DNA from: Paracentrotus lividus | Taxonomy: Eukaryota > Echinodermata > Echinoidea > Camarodonta > Echinidae | Assembly: GCA_940671915.1 (NCBI GenBank) | Contig: CALNVZ010002974.1 | Location: 36,292,207 to 36,356,206, forward strand | Direction: 5' to 3' | Length of the DNA: 64,000 nt | Shown: positions 36,471-46,753 of the stretch, piece by piece | Layout: the number at the start of each line of letters is the position of its first letter | Numbering within the stretch: the stretch's first letter is position 1 | Position numbers and translations under genes: made by a program | Notes under the pieces: generated by a model | Told to the model about the DNA's origin: nothing | What the model saw: only the letters and a program-made list of their open reading frames with translations | Databases searched by the model: none

Positions 36471-36764
36471 CCAGAAAAAATACATGGGGATCTAAAGTCA
36501 TTCTTTCTCCCTTCACCCATCTCCTTTTCTCCCTGTCTGTTTGTTTTACTCTGGTTTCTAGGAATACTACCCCCACATAATTACCCCGACAACTACACCA
36601 CGCCAGATATCTACTCCATATACACCCTGGTAGGGTAATTGTCCTGATACGGTTACTTTGCCTATACATACACCTGTTTCTGAAGAAAAAAAACAGATAT
36701 AATTTTCCACTTTAGCTGAAATTAATGTAATATAGACTGGGTGCAACTCATTCTGTTCCCAAGG

Positions 36765-37115
36765 TTCATTTGTCCAAAGCTTCGTTTGTCTGAAAATGAA
36801 ATAGGGTTCGTTGTTGCAAAGGTTCGTTCGTTCGATAGTGGAATAGGGCTCATTCGTCCGAAAATTAAATAGGGTTCGTTGTTCCGATTGTTCATTTACC
36901 CTCAAATGAAATAGGCCTAGGGTTCTTTCGTCCAAAAATGAAATAAGGTTCATTTGTCCGAAATATTCAAATGATCCATATTTCATTTTCGGACGAAAGA
37001 ACCTTCAGACTAATGCATTAAAATGTTCACACAAACGAATCTTACTTCATTTTTGGACAGACGAAACTTCGGAACAATGAACATTCGGACAAAATAATGA
37101 ACCATCGGAACAACG
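36765..37115. repeat. Degenerate GTTCGTTCGTCCGAAAATGAAATAGG repeats with an internal flip
   Basis: About eight irregular units of GGTTCGTTNGTCCGAAAAT and GAAATAGG-like sequence run in one direction up to about 36970. Units then appear in the reverse orientation (ATTTCATTTTCGGACGAA at about 36977). Similar words recur at 45170-45200 and 45440-45600. Confidence 0.75.
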
Positions 37116-37444
37116 AGCTGTAACCTATGGATTATCATTGTAACGTTTCTTAATGTTGTAAACCATGAGAAACTTGGGCTCTGACAAAATAAAAAAATAC
37201 AATTCAGATCAACATTTAAACAAAATAATTTCAAACTACAATTTGTTTAAGAACTATTTTCAAATGGGCCTCATCAAATCGAAGACCTCTTAAAAGTGTA
37301 CGCCTTCTTTGCCATGAAACATATCATGACGTGTACAAGGGCCAATATCGAATGTGAAGAAAAATATATATATATACCGTATGAACTAAACCATACAGGG
37401 TACATGCAGGTAATGAGGGATAGCTGGTAATATGGGCGGTGCCA

Positions 37445-37770
37445 GGTAAAAATGGCAGAGGTAAAAATGGCAGAGGCAAAAATGGCAGAGGCAAAAATGG
37501 CAGAGGTAAAAATGGCAGAGGTAAAAATGGGCAGAGGCAAAAATGGAGAGGTAAAATGGCGAGGAAAAGGCGAAAAATGGCAGAGGTAAATGGCAGAGGT
37601 AAAATGGAATAAATGGCTAGAGGTGAAAAATGGCGGAGGAGGGAAGGTAAAAATGGCAGGAAATGCATTTAAAAATGAGGAAAGCTAAGAGGTAAAAATC
37701 GGCGGAGGTAAAATGGGGAGGTAAAAATAGCGGCAGAGCCTAATACAGTAAAAAAATGGCGGCGGTAAAA
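37445..37770 (+). repeat. 15-bp minisatellite GGCAGAGGTAAAAAT, direct array
   Basis: Near-perfect units from 37447 to about 37540 (with GAGGTAAA and GAGGCAAA variants), decaying toward 37770. It is the mirror of the array at 39233-39405, so the two may be the arms of one element. Frames across it are repeat products (Leu/Pro/Phe-rich). Confidence 0.9.
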
Positions 37771-39232
37771 ATGAACAGAATAAATGGAATTCTTACGAGT
37801 ACCTATTTGTCATAGCAGCAACATTCCTTATAATTATGTCAAATTCCTAAGGAAGGGATAAAACATTAAAACAAAGAAACCTAATGAGAAGGGATTTTCA
37901 AAAAATCTGCTGGACTGGGCCTGGAGGGGTCGTATCTTTAAAATTGACTGACTTCTCATTTGCTACTATCCGCTACTGAGATGTTGTTAAGACCGAGTGA
38001 ACGATTGTTGTATTATTTTAGATTTTGCCTTTCAGACTGTGCATTTTATAATCAAATTATATTGGGGTAATTTTATCCTTTATAATAATTATGATCGTAA
38101 AGTAAACAGAATTACTTTCGTTTAAAAATGTTTTTGTGTTCATCTGCATTTATGCAAATGACGCATGCGCACACCAAGTTAGAACATTGAGTTTTCAACA
38201 TACACTGTACAACCGTAACTTGATATGAATATAGGTATAGCGACTATAGTGCAAGTGGAAATATTGTTCCCAAGGTCATATGATGGCTTGTGTGATTATG
38301 GCGTTATATAACGTTGGGGTTTTCATTTTCAATTTTAATGCGTATAACTTCATTTCTACATCAATGGTCCACCAAGTAATGTGAAATAAACCAATGTAAA
38401 GGATGTTTTTTGGAGGTTCAGATAACCAAAATCAAAGTATCATGCTCAAAACAAGAAAAAATAGACGAAGGCGGGCGAAGCGCAAGAGCGAAATTATGCT
38501 GAAGTATAAGACAAGAAGGCGTAGACGTTTTAAGATGCATTTTTGGCCTCCTATTATGAAAGACCAGTTTAGCGACCCCTTATTCTACAGGTCCAACTGG
38601 CGCCCCAAATCGCCGCTTTTTTTTTTAAACACTTGTTTCTCCTCTTTTCGGCGCCCCTGTGCCCTAATGGGGGGGGGGGCGCGGGTGGCGCCATGCCCTC
38701 ACAATCATGACAATACGCATATGATTGACATATTAAAGGACTCCGAGGAAATTACCAGACTTTTAAAATTGTTGGATAAAAATGCATTCATCACTCATGA
38801 ACTTCATTGAAGTATTTTTTTTTTTTTTTTACAAATTTTACCTCAATCAACTAATACAATATAGGCCTGTATGAAAATGAAATAACACAATTGTAGGCCT
38901 GTAATCAGCTCATTTAAAGTGTTTTACTACAAGAGTCCTGACAAGATATAAAAGGTCAATATGACAAGTGTCATATTATTTTTATGCTGATATCGACTAG
39001 AAAGGCGCAGTCTTTTCGTTTGTCGTATATGAAATGGATTTGTATTCGTGAGATAAATTTCGACTTCTAAAATTTAAATCGAAGTTAAATTCATTTTGGA
39101 TATATACTCCGTTTCAATCCCGGAAACGGTTGTGAAAGTGGCGGGCGACATGCAATGAAAACACACATTTAATGAGGTGGTAATTTTCACGTTTTTGTAC
39201 CGCGCTCCTGTCAGATCATAAAACCGCAAATG
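37771..39232. other. Segment between the two opposed 15-bp arrays
   Basis: The frame at 38403-38810 is open for 135 codons but crosses an Arg/Lys-rich simple stretch, a T-run and a G-run with GGCGCCCC words, so I do not treat it as a gene. The rest is AT-rich, with no transposase seen. Confidence 0.45.
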
Positions 39233-39405
39233 CAACCTCTGCCATTTTACTTCTGCCATTATTTTAGCCTTGCGATTTTACTCTGCATTTCTTATCTGTT
39301 TTTATCGCATTTTACCTCTGGCCATTTTTACCTCTGCCATTTTTACCTCTGCCATTTTTACCTCTGCCATTTTTACCTCTGCCATTTTTACCTCTGCCAT
39401 TTTTA
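39233..39405 (-). repeat. 15-bp minisatellite, inverted array
   Basis: Reverse-complement units of the array at 37445 (ACCTCTGCCATTTTT), perfect for six or more units near 39312-39403. Confidence 0.9.
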
Positions 39406-39720
39406 CACCGAACCCCATATGGGCACCGTGAAGCAAATCATGTCGTGACCGGTGACCGGTGTGAGCGCCATATGTTGTTCATAAATTAATGAACTGCTTA
39501 CGAAAATCTGTCGTCGTGAGAAAATCTGATAGGGTACATGCAGGTAATATGGGCCCCCTAAGCTCATTTGCCTAATTTGCATAAAATTGCAAAATGGCAC
39601 ACAGTCTAATCTTTGTTTATATGAATCAATAACTACTGCTCTAACTTTTATTGTGAAGAAAAACAATTATCACCCACCCCCCTGTCTGCAATATTCAAAT
39701 GTTGACGTCATTACCAAAGT

Positions 39721-39754
39721 GCCCATATTACCTGCATGTGCAGGTAATATGGGC
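39721..39754. repeat. Palindrome GCCCATATTACCTGCA / TGCAGGTAATATGGGC (left arm)
   Basis: Two 16-bp perfect inverted halves with a 2-base spacer. The same palindrome stands at 43662-43695. Single halves recur at 40092, 40473, 40494 and 40784. Confidence 0.9.
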
Positions 39755-40840
39755 ACATGTATTTAATGTATGATTTAAAAACTACAATGACTCTACCATG
39801 TCTGGAATTTGCTTAAAATGTTGAAAATCATTAACTTTAAGATATCATTTGAAATTATAAGACCCTTCAGTAAATACTTTGACTATATATTTTAATTGTT
39901 TTGTATTTTTTAAATTATTTCGTTTTTTAATATTATTTAAATATTATTTTCATTATACAAGTCAATATAGGACTACAATAAGTATATAATTATTAATTAT
40001 ATACTGTGAATATACCCAAAAAAATCGTAGCAAAGAGATTAATGCCTCATCCCAATACTGGGTACCAGAATCATTTCCGCCATTTTGGATGGCCCATATT
40101 ACCTGCACTAATGTTGCTGCGTCAGGCAAGCATTCAATGCCACATTGCACCCCTTCACTACAACAAATTGACCTTTACACGCTGTTATGATCAACATGAA
40201 ACTATAAGCTTACTAAATATACAAAACAATTGAGGTTACCCCCTCAAACACTCTTTCACCATCGCATTCTGTGAAATATCAAATTTTACATCAGGGTAAA
40301 AAAATGCCGTATGTTTTACGTACCTTGTTGGTTTTCAGCAATTTTCTCAGAGAAATTTCGCCATCAGATGCTCTCACGACGATATATTTTCGTATACAGT
40401 TCATATGAACACCATTATGGTGCTCACACCGGTCATCTGTCACCGGTCGACGGTCACGACATGATTTGCTTCAGGTGGCCCATATTACCTGCTGGCCCAT
40501 ATTACCTGCATGTACCCTACTGAAATTTCTCTGAGAAAATTGCTGAAAACCAACAAGGAAGGTAAAAACTTACGCCATTTTCTTTTACCCTGATGTAAAA
40601 TTTGATATTTTACAAAATGTGATGGTGAAAAAAAAAGTGTTTGAGGGGGTAACCTCAATTGTTTGTATATTTAGTAATCTATTATAGCTTCGTTTTGATC
40701 CTAATAGCGTGTGACAAAGGTCAATTTGTTGTAATGAAGGGGTGCAATGTGGCATTGAATGCTTGCCTGACATGCAAAAATTAGTGCAGGTAATATGGGC
40801 AGTCCAAAATGGCGGAATGATTCTGGTACTTGGTATTGGG

Positions 40841-42299
40841 TACACACGAGTAAATGATATGCACGCAAGGTTTTGGGGGAAGGCGTACTAAAGATGAGGT
40901 AATTTTTATTGATAGAAAATAGTCTTATGTTGCTGTTTAATGAATAAATATGTCCTACTCTTTCCTAATTTACCATTTAGTTGAAGATTAGATACTTTGG
41001 CGTATTTTTTTTGGGAATCTTTTTGGTAATTTTGTACATCAACTAAATCACGCCTACAAAAGTTGTGTTTTTTGACATAGTCTCGCTCAAGGATTCATGA
41101 TTTTTGTTTGTGATGATTAAGTCCCTTAACTAAAAGTCCTTTAAATTTTAACTCTGCTGTGATAATTAAAACGATTTCCATCGACAGAATTTGAGAATGT
41201 CTGCTTTTGAAGAGCGTTAATTTAACACGTGAGCCTATGGGCGTCTATATAGGGAGTGTCTTCTGTCTCTGGAATCGTCAAAACTTACTCGGCAATGCTC
41301 GGAGAGCGTTTTATAGACTAGAAACTCGGACATTTGGTACTACACTCAGTGATTTAATAATCATTTTCGGTGCTTTCGTATATCACCCGTCAAATAAGAA
41401 GACAAAATAAAAACATTATAGCTCTGTATAAACCTCTGTCCGTTATTTATTATTATGTGAGCGTCGATGTGACCAAATAATGAGCAAGCAGGGGGGGGGG
41501 GGTCGTTTTTGTTTCAGTCTACATTGCCGCTTTTAATCGGGGGTGGGGGTTATGGTATAAAGATAGACATAGGGGGGGGTCCTCTTTAAAAAGATACAAA
41601 CACCGATTCTGATCGACCACTTGTCAACCAATAACTAGCTTGCCAGTTTCGGCATCCTGTGGCATACGGGATTATTTTTCAACAAGATTGCTGTTATTGC
41701 GCGTTTATTGGGGTCGGCACGGGGTCAGTTTTTCAACTCATATTTGCAAGTTCCTTGCTTGTACAATGAATGCTTGGTACCAGTATTACCAGTTGATCAA
41801 ACTCTTTACATTAAACACAAAACATAAAATATTTTAAAAATATGACCCCCACTATAGGTACACACGAGTAAAGGATATGCACGCAAGTTTTGGAAGGCGT
41901 ACTAAAGATCAGGTAATTTTATTATAGAAAATGGTATATTGGTCTTATGTTGCTGTTCAATGAATAAATATGTTCTTATATAAGTCCTACTCTTTCCTAA
42001 TTTACCATTTAGTTGAAGATTAGACACTTTTTTAGCAATCTTTTCGTAATTTTGTACATCAACTAAATCACGCCTACAAAAGTTGTTTTTTTTTTTTTTT
42101 TTGTCATAGTCTCGCTCAAGGATTCATGATTTTTGTTTGAGCTGACAAAATTTTCAATAAGTCCCTTAACTAAGAGTCCTTTAAATGTTAAGTCTGCTGT
42201 AATAATTAAAACGATTCCATAGACAGAATTTGGGAATGTCTGTTTTTGAAGAGCGTTAATTTAACACGTGAGGGGTATGGGCGTCTATTTACTCTTGTG
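40841..42299. mobile_element. Insertion with terminal CACACGAGTAAA / TTTACTCTTGTG and a 410-430-bp direct repeat
   Basis: It splits the arm between TATTGGG and ATGAGGC, which are contiguous in the matching left arm (about 40036-40060 on the opposite strand). The ends TACACACGAGTAAA and TTTACTCTTGTG are nearly inverted. Inside, 40841-41248 and 41859-42288 are direct repeats, around a 610-bp middle of G-runs and unremarkable sequence. A direct repeat around a short centre could be an LTR-like pair, but no TG...CA ends, primer-binding site or clear target duplication is visible. A tandemly duplicated DNA element is the alternative. Confidence 0.65.
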
Positions 42300-42571
42300 A
42301 TGAGGCATTTTTTTTTTTTTATATATTTACAGTATAATATTAATAGAATAACTTATTGGAGGCCAATATTGATTTGTAAATGAAAAATAATATAATATCT
42401 ATAAGTCAAGCAGGCAAAAATTTAAATTGAATATCTAATCAAAGTATTTACTGAAGGGTCTTATCATTCAAATGATATCTTGAAGTTAATGATTTTCAAC
42501 ATTTTAAGCAAATTCCAGACATAGTAGAGTCATTGTATAAATATATTTTTTAAATACATTGAATACGTGTG

Positions 42572-43657
42572 CAGGGGCGTATCCAGGGGGGCGCAACAGG
42601 CGCGCGCCCCCCCCCCTATGGCCGACAAAAAAAAAAAAGAGGAGAAAAGGGAGAAAGAAGGAAAAAAGGGAAAGAAAAGAAGAAAAAGAAAAAAGAGAAG
42701 GAATAAGGCTCGATGCTTACAATTTTCGCCCAACTTTATTTAATAAAAAGCTGAAATAGGCTTTATTTGGTCTAAACGACCATAACTAAGGCATTTAATG
42801 TGGGAGGGCCACGAGGCCGACTTTTCTCATATTGTATTTTGCAATAATTGCTCAAACGCCCTCTTTTTAAAAAAAAGAAATACATTAGTGACGAAAAGTA
42901 AAAATATTAAAACTAAAGTTTCAAAATTTCACAAGAAAAAGAGGCCTCTTGGACCCTCTGCCTCCTGGGAAACATAGTTGGCCTCATGGGTTTATTAGGA
43001 AAAGTACCCCTTTATTAATTCAAAATACTTTTGAACCCCAAATTTTTGGCTCGCGCTTCGCGCTCGCTATTGCCAAATCAAATGCACAATAATAATTCTA
43101 AATTTTACCTTAAAAAAATTCTAAACACCCAAATTTTCGGCTCGCGCTTCGCCGCTCGCTGACACCAAATCAAATGCACAATAAATAATTCTAAATTTAC
43201 CTTAAAAAATTTTAAACCCAAATTTTCGCTCGCGCTTCGCGCTCGCTGATACCAATATAATGCCACCAAATAATAACTCCAATTTTACCTTTAAAATTTC
43301 AGCTCGCGCTTCGCGCTCGCGGATACTAAATTGGGTCTATTATAAACAATAATCTACCATTTTCTAGTACTAGAAAAGCCCCTTTATTATTTATATAACT
43401 TTAAAAACCTCAACATTTTCGGACTCTCGTTTCGCGCTCGCAGATTCCAATTCAGAAGGGTATATAATGCACACATAAATAGGTTTCTACGCAACATACA
43501 TTGTCTTAGGTATAGAAACTATGTAACTTTTGATGATAATTGAAAAAAAATGTGGAAATTTCATGTACAATATGAGAAGAACCCCCTCCCCCTTCCCCTG
43601 ACGGCGATAAAAATTTCCTTGCGCCCCCCCTATTGGGAAATCCTGGATACGCCCCTG
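42572..43657 (+). mobile_element. Non-autonomous DNA transposon, 16-bp perfect TIR, 5-bp TSD (copy A)
   Basis: The left end CAGGGGCGTATCCAGG is perfectly repeated, inverted, at the right end. GTGTG at 42567-42571 and 43658-43662 is the target duplication. The pre-insertion site survives in the opposite arm of the foldback as an uninterrupted ATGTGCCCATATTAC. The interior starts with a C-run, A-run and GA-rich tract, then units centred on GGCTCGCGCTTCGCGCTCGC (43050-43445). No transposase. A CAG-start TIR with a 5-bp duplication recalls the hAT5 group, with Transib as alternative; the group is inference. Confidence 0.85.
43050..43445. repeat. GCGCTTCGCGCTCGC unit repeats inside copy A
   Basis: About five units of 70-110 bp. 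Each has a GC-rich core (GCGC-TTC-GCGC can form a 4-bp stem) in an AT-rich context (AAATTTTCGGCTCGCGCTTC). Confidence 0.85.
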
Positions 43658-43860
43658 GTGTGCCCATATTACCTGCACATGCAGGTAATATGGGCACTTT
43701 GGTGATGACGTCAACATTTTGAATACTGCAGACAGGGGGTTGGTGATAATTGTTTTTCTTCACAATAACAGTTAGAGCAGTAGTTATTGATCCATATAAG
43801 CAAAGATTAGTCTGTGTGTCATTTTGTAATTTTATGAAAATTATGGAAATGTGCTTAGGA

Positions 43861-44459
43861 ATTCAATGCAGCTAATACTGCTGACAACTGCTGAAATGCT
43901 GAAAGAATGCGAAAGGTCTAAATAATTGCTTCAATAAAATACTTTATAAATCCATTTTGGTTTATTGTTTAGTCACTAAAACGTGCACTATGCTTCCAGT
44001 TTCCAATGTCGGAGTAGAAGGGATAATGAATAAGGGTTTGGGTGTATTTTCTGTTTGTTTTGTATTTGTTTAGTTTTTGTCCTTAAAAACAGTAAATTTG
44101 AAATTTCAAGTTTTATACTAATCACAATCCTTACTTGAAAGCTTCCCTCCCGCAAAAAAAAAACCAAGACAATATTCCTCACCCTGCGACCCTGAACCCA
44201 AATCCAACTTAAAGAACAATCACACCCTTACATTTTAAACTCATTTTCTGGGGTAGAACTGGGCCCTCTTGCATACAAAGTTGCATTGAATCGCAAGTCC
44301 AAACTTTAAACGCAACTTTGCGTTTAATCCCTAATATTGTCAAAATGCAATGGTGGTATGTGGTAATTTTTATAAACGCAAAATAAATTGCGTTTAAACT
44401 GCACAATAGAAAGCAGGAGCAGACTAAAATATTTCACTTTTATGACACAAGGCATTATA
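43861..44459. other. Stretch with a partial MITE-like fragment
   Basis: Around 44250-44400 GGGCCCTCTTGCATACAAAG and AAACGCAACTTTGCG words appear twice in opposing orientation, like a decayed foldback element. Nothing else was found. Confidence 0.4.
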
Positions 44460-44464
44460 TACAC

Positions 44465-44770
44465 AAAGACAGAGAGAGAGGGGTGAGAAATACCAAAAGA
44501 GAGAGAGAGAGAGAAGACGAGAGAGAAAGAAAGAGAGAGAGGACTATATACAGGAGAAGAAAACGAAGAAGAAGGATAAAGAAGAATGCGAATGAAGAAG
44601 AAGAAGAAGAAGAAGAAGAAGACGAAGAAGAAGAAGAAGAAGAAGAAGAAGAAGAAGAAGGGGTAAGAAAGAAGAGATAGAAAGTGGGATGGGGCGAGAG
44701 GAGGAATGGAAGAGCTAGAGAAAGACCCCGCCCCCCCCCCCCAAAAAAAAAAAAAAAAAAAAAAAAAAAA
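44465..44770. repeat. GA / GAA-rich tract with C-run and A-run
   Basis: GAGAGA and (GAA)n tracts, then CCCCCCCCCCCC and an A-run of about 28. Frames give Glu/Arg- or Ser/Phe-rich low-complexity peptides and are not genes. Confidence 0.9.
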
Positions 44771-45599
44771 CATAAAGATTGAAACAAACTTGCCTGAAAT
44801 TAAGAAATAGAAAGCGGGAAATAATGAAAAAAGGAGAAAAATAAATTGAATTAAAAGTTGAGGATTGAGGTTTGCGAATTATATTGTACAATAATTGCTT
44901 TGCATCTGGCGACTGGGGGAGACATTGCTCAATCTTGCAAACCATTAATTTAGCGATCGAGAGAGGATTTATGCTATATAAAGTTCTTTTCATTTGTAGG
45001 CCTACCGTTTTCTTACTTAGCTTAAACTGAATAATTGTTGTTATGTTAATATCTTATCATTATAAAGGCTGCTTATTAACATGATTAGGATTTTCTGTTA
45101 TCTTTTGAGAATTCTTTGTAATACAAGTTTTACTGCTTATCATAACCGTGAGCATATAGAGGTTGTTCCTTAATTGTTCCGAAGGCTCGTTCGAAGTCCG
45201 AAAATGAAATATGATTTGTGTCTCACAAACACACACAGACCTATCGATAAAAATATTATGCAATAGCCTAATTCGGAGGTAAGTTGTTTCGAATATCGAT
45301 TCTCCAATAATAAGACTAATTTCATTAATCCAAAATGCTTATTTGTGCATGACAATAAATAAATGCAATTCAAATTCAATTCAAAATTCAAGAGCAAAAT
45401 AGGGCTTGGGGATCCTAAAATGATAGTTAATGATAATAAGGTTCGTTCATCCGGAAACGAATAAGTTCGTTAATCCAAACATGAAATAAAATTTGTTCAT
45501 AATTAGATGGTAGGCCTGTAAGGTTTGTGGGCATTATTTAATTCAAAGAATGAAATTTCAGAATCCTATTTCATTTTTGGATCACAACGAATTTCATTT

Positions 45600-46735
45600 T
45601 TCATTTCCTATATATAGAAACGACTATATACTTCGGAATGTGAGTAGGCATCGGATTAAACATGTTTATGTAGAAAAGGATATAATGAGAGTAACCCAAA
45701 TGAAATACATTGGAATGTTAATCGATGAATATCTTGACTGGAGTTAGCAAGCAGAAAAACTGAAAAAAGACGTTGGGAAAAGTTTGTATTTACTCAACAG
45801 AATTCGGCCTTTTATATCTCAACAAACAGCACTGATATTTTATAAAAGTTTACTACAAAGCAAAATTGATTATTGCGCTGTAATTTGGGGAAACTTAGGA
45901 AAAGTACTTAGCGATCATCTACTAAAACTTCAAAATCGATCTCTTCGATGTGCGTTAGATGACTTGGATGTATCCATCTGAACTTATATTTAGTAGACTA
46001 GATGTTAAAAGACTTGAGGAACGGCGAAATATATGGACTTTACATTTAATGTATAAAATTGCTCATGATAATTATTATGCTGCCAGAAAGTACATGTAAT
46101 CAATTCGTTTTTAGTAACAGTAATTACACTCTAAGACATTCATATTTTAAAATCGAATTGCCAATGGTTGAAACTAACTTTAAAAAGAGAAGTTTTCAAT
46201 AGGCCCATAGAGTAGTTAAAAGATGGAATGAATTACCGAATGATGTAAAAGCTTCGAGCTTTTATAGATTCAGATCGGACATGATAGAGTGCGATAGCTT
46301 GGACTTTCCCGCTCTCCCTGTCTTTTCTTCTCTGACCTTCCAATCTCTTTCTTTCTCTATCTTTTTCTTATTCTCTCTCAACATCCATTCGCACTCCCTA
46401 GCTCTCTCTCACTCTCACCTCTCCGTCTGAAGCAACTTGTTCGCCATTTACCACTCAATCCAATTATACACAACAATCTCCACTCTATAAATTCGCATAT
46501 CTATTACATACTTATTAGTTGAATGTGATATATTTTCTTAATTTCAAACACGGTTACTTTTAAATTCATTTTAATGTTTCATTTGTAAATTGTGTATTGT
46601 GTAATTATATAATGTCATGATTTCATGTAATGTACTTTTTATGTATGCACGGACTTACAGAAGAACAGCCATTGGCTGAAGTAGGTTGTACCGTGTTGAA
46701 ATAAAATGAAATGAAATGAAATGGAATGGAATAAC
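45600..46735 (+). pseudogene. Decayed LINE, RT C-terminal region and 3' tail
   Basis: The frame gives VTQMKYIGMLIDEYLDWS, a TAG at 45745, then in the same frame SLYLLNRIRPF, IFYKSLLQSKIDYCAVIWGN and KLQNRSLR. This is the typical order at the C-terminal side of LINE reverse transcriptases (K-Y-x-G-x-x-I-D, then Y-x-x-x-x-x-x-x-x-D-Y-C-x-x-x-W-G). A frame change near 45965 continues as RLDVKRLEERRNIWTLHLMY. The 3' side ends in AAATG-type repeats (about 46699-46735), as non-LTR elements often do. The stop and shift show it is dead. Confidence 0.8.
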
Positions 46736-46753
46736 CCAAATTTATGAACTATT

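Larger units (their letters stand above)
39557..43860. mobile_element. Foldback element (arms about 0.8 kb) broken by two nested insertions
   Basis: The left arm (39557 to about 40358) is matched in reverse by three blocks on the right: about 40523-40840, 42300-42571 and 43658-43860. The two breaks hold foreign segments at 40841-42299 and 42572-43657. Removing both gives an element of about 1.76 kb with a loop of about 165 bp. The loop (about 40359-40522) is itself an inverted copy of 39410-39550. Ends are near CCTAAGC/GCTTAGG. Both arms contain a palindrome of GCCCATATTACCTGCA and its complement. No transposase was seen. Confidence 0.85.

Noticed and set aside
38403-38810. 135-codon Arg-rich frame
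   Set aside because: Crosses simple repeats, a T-run and a G-run between two opposed arrays; no family match.
43487-43763. Frames with GRIQDF/GGAQG-type peptides at transposon ends
   Set aside because: Translations of the TIR and C-run regions; similar mispredictions are common in genomes with these elements.
44324-44787. Frames over the GA/GAA tract
   Set aside because: Low-complexity Ser/Phe or Glu/Arg peptides.
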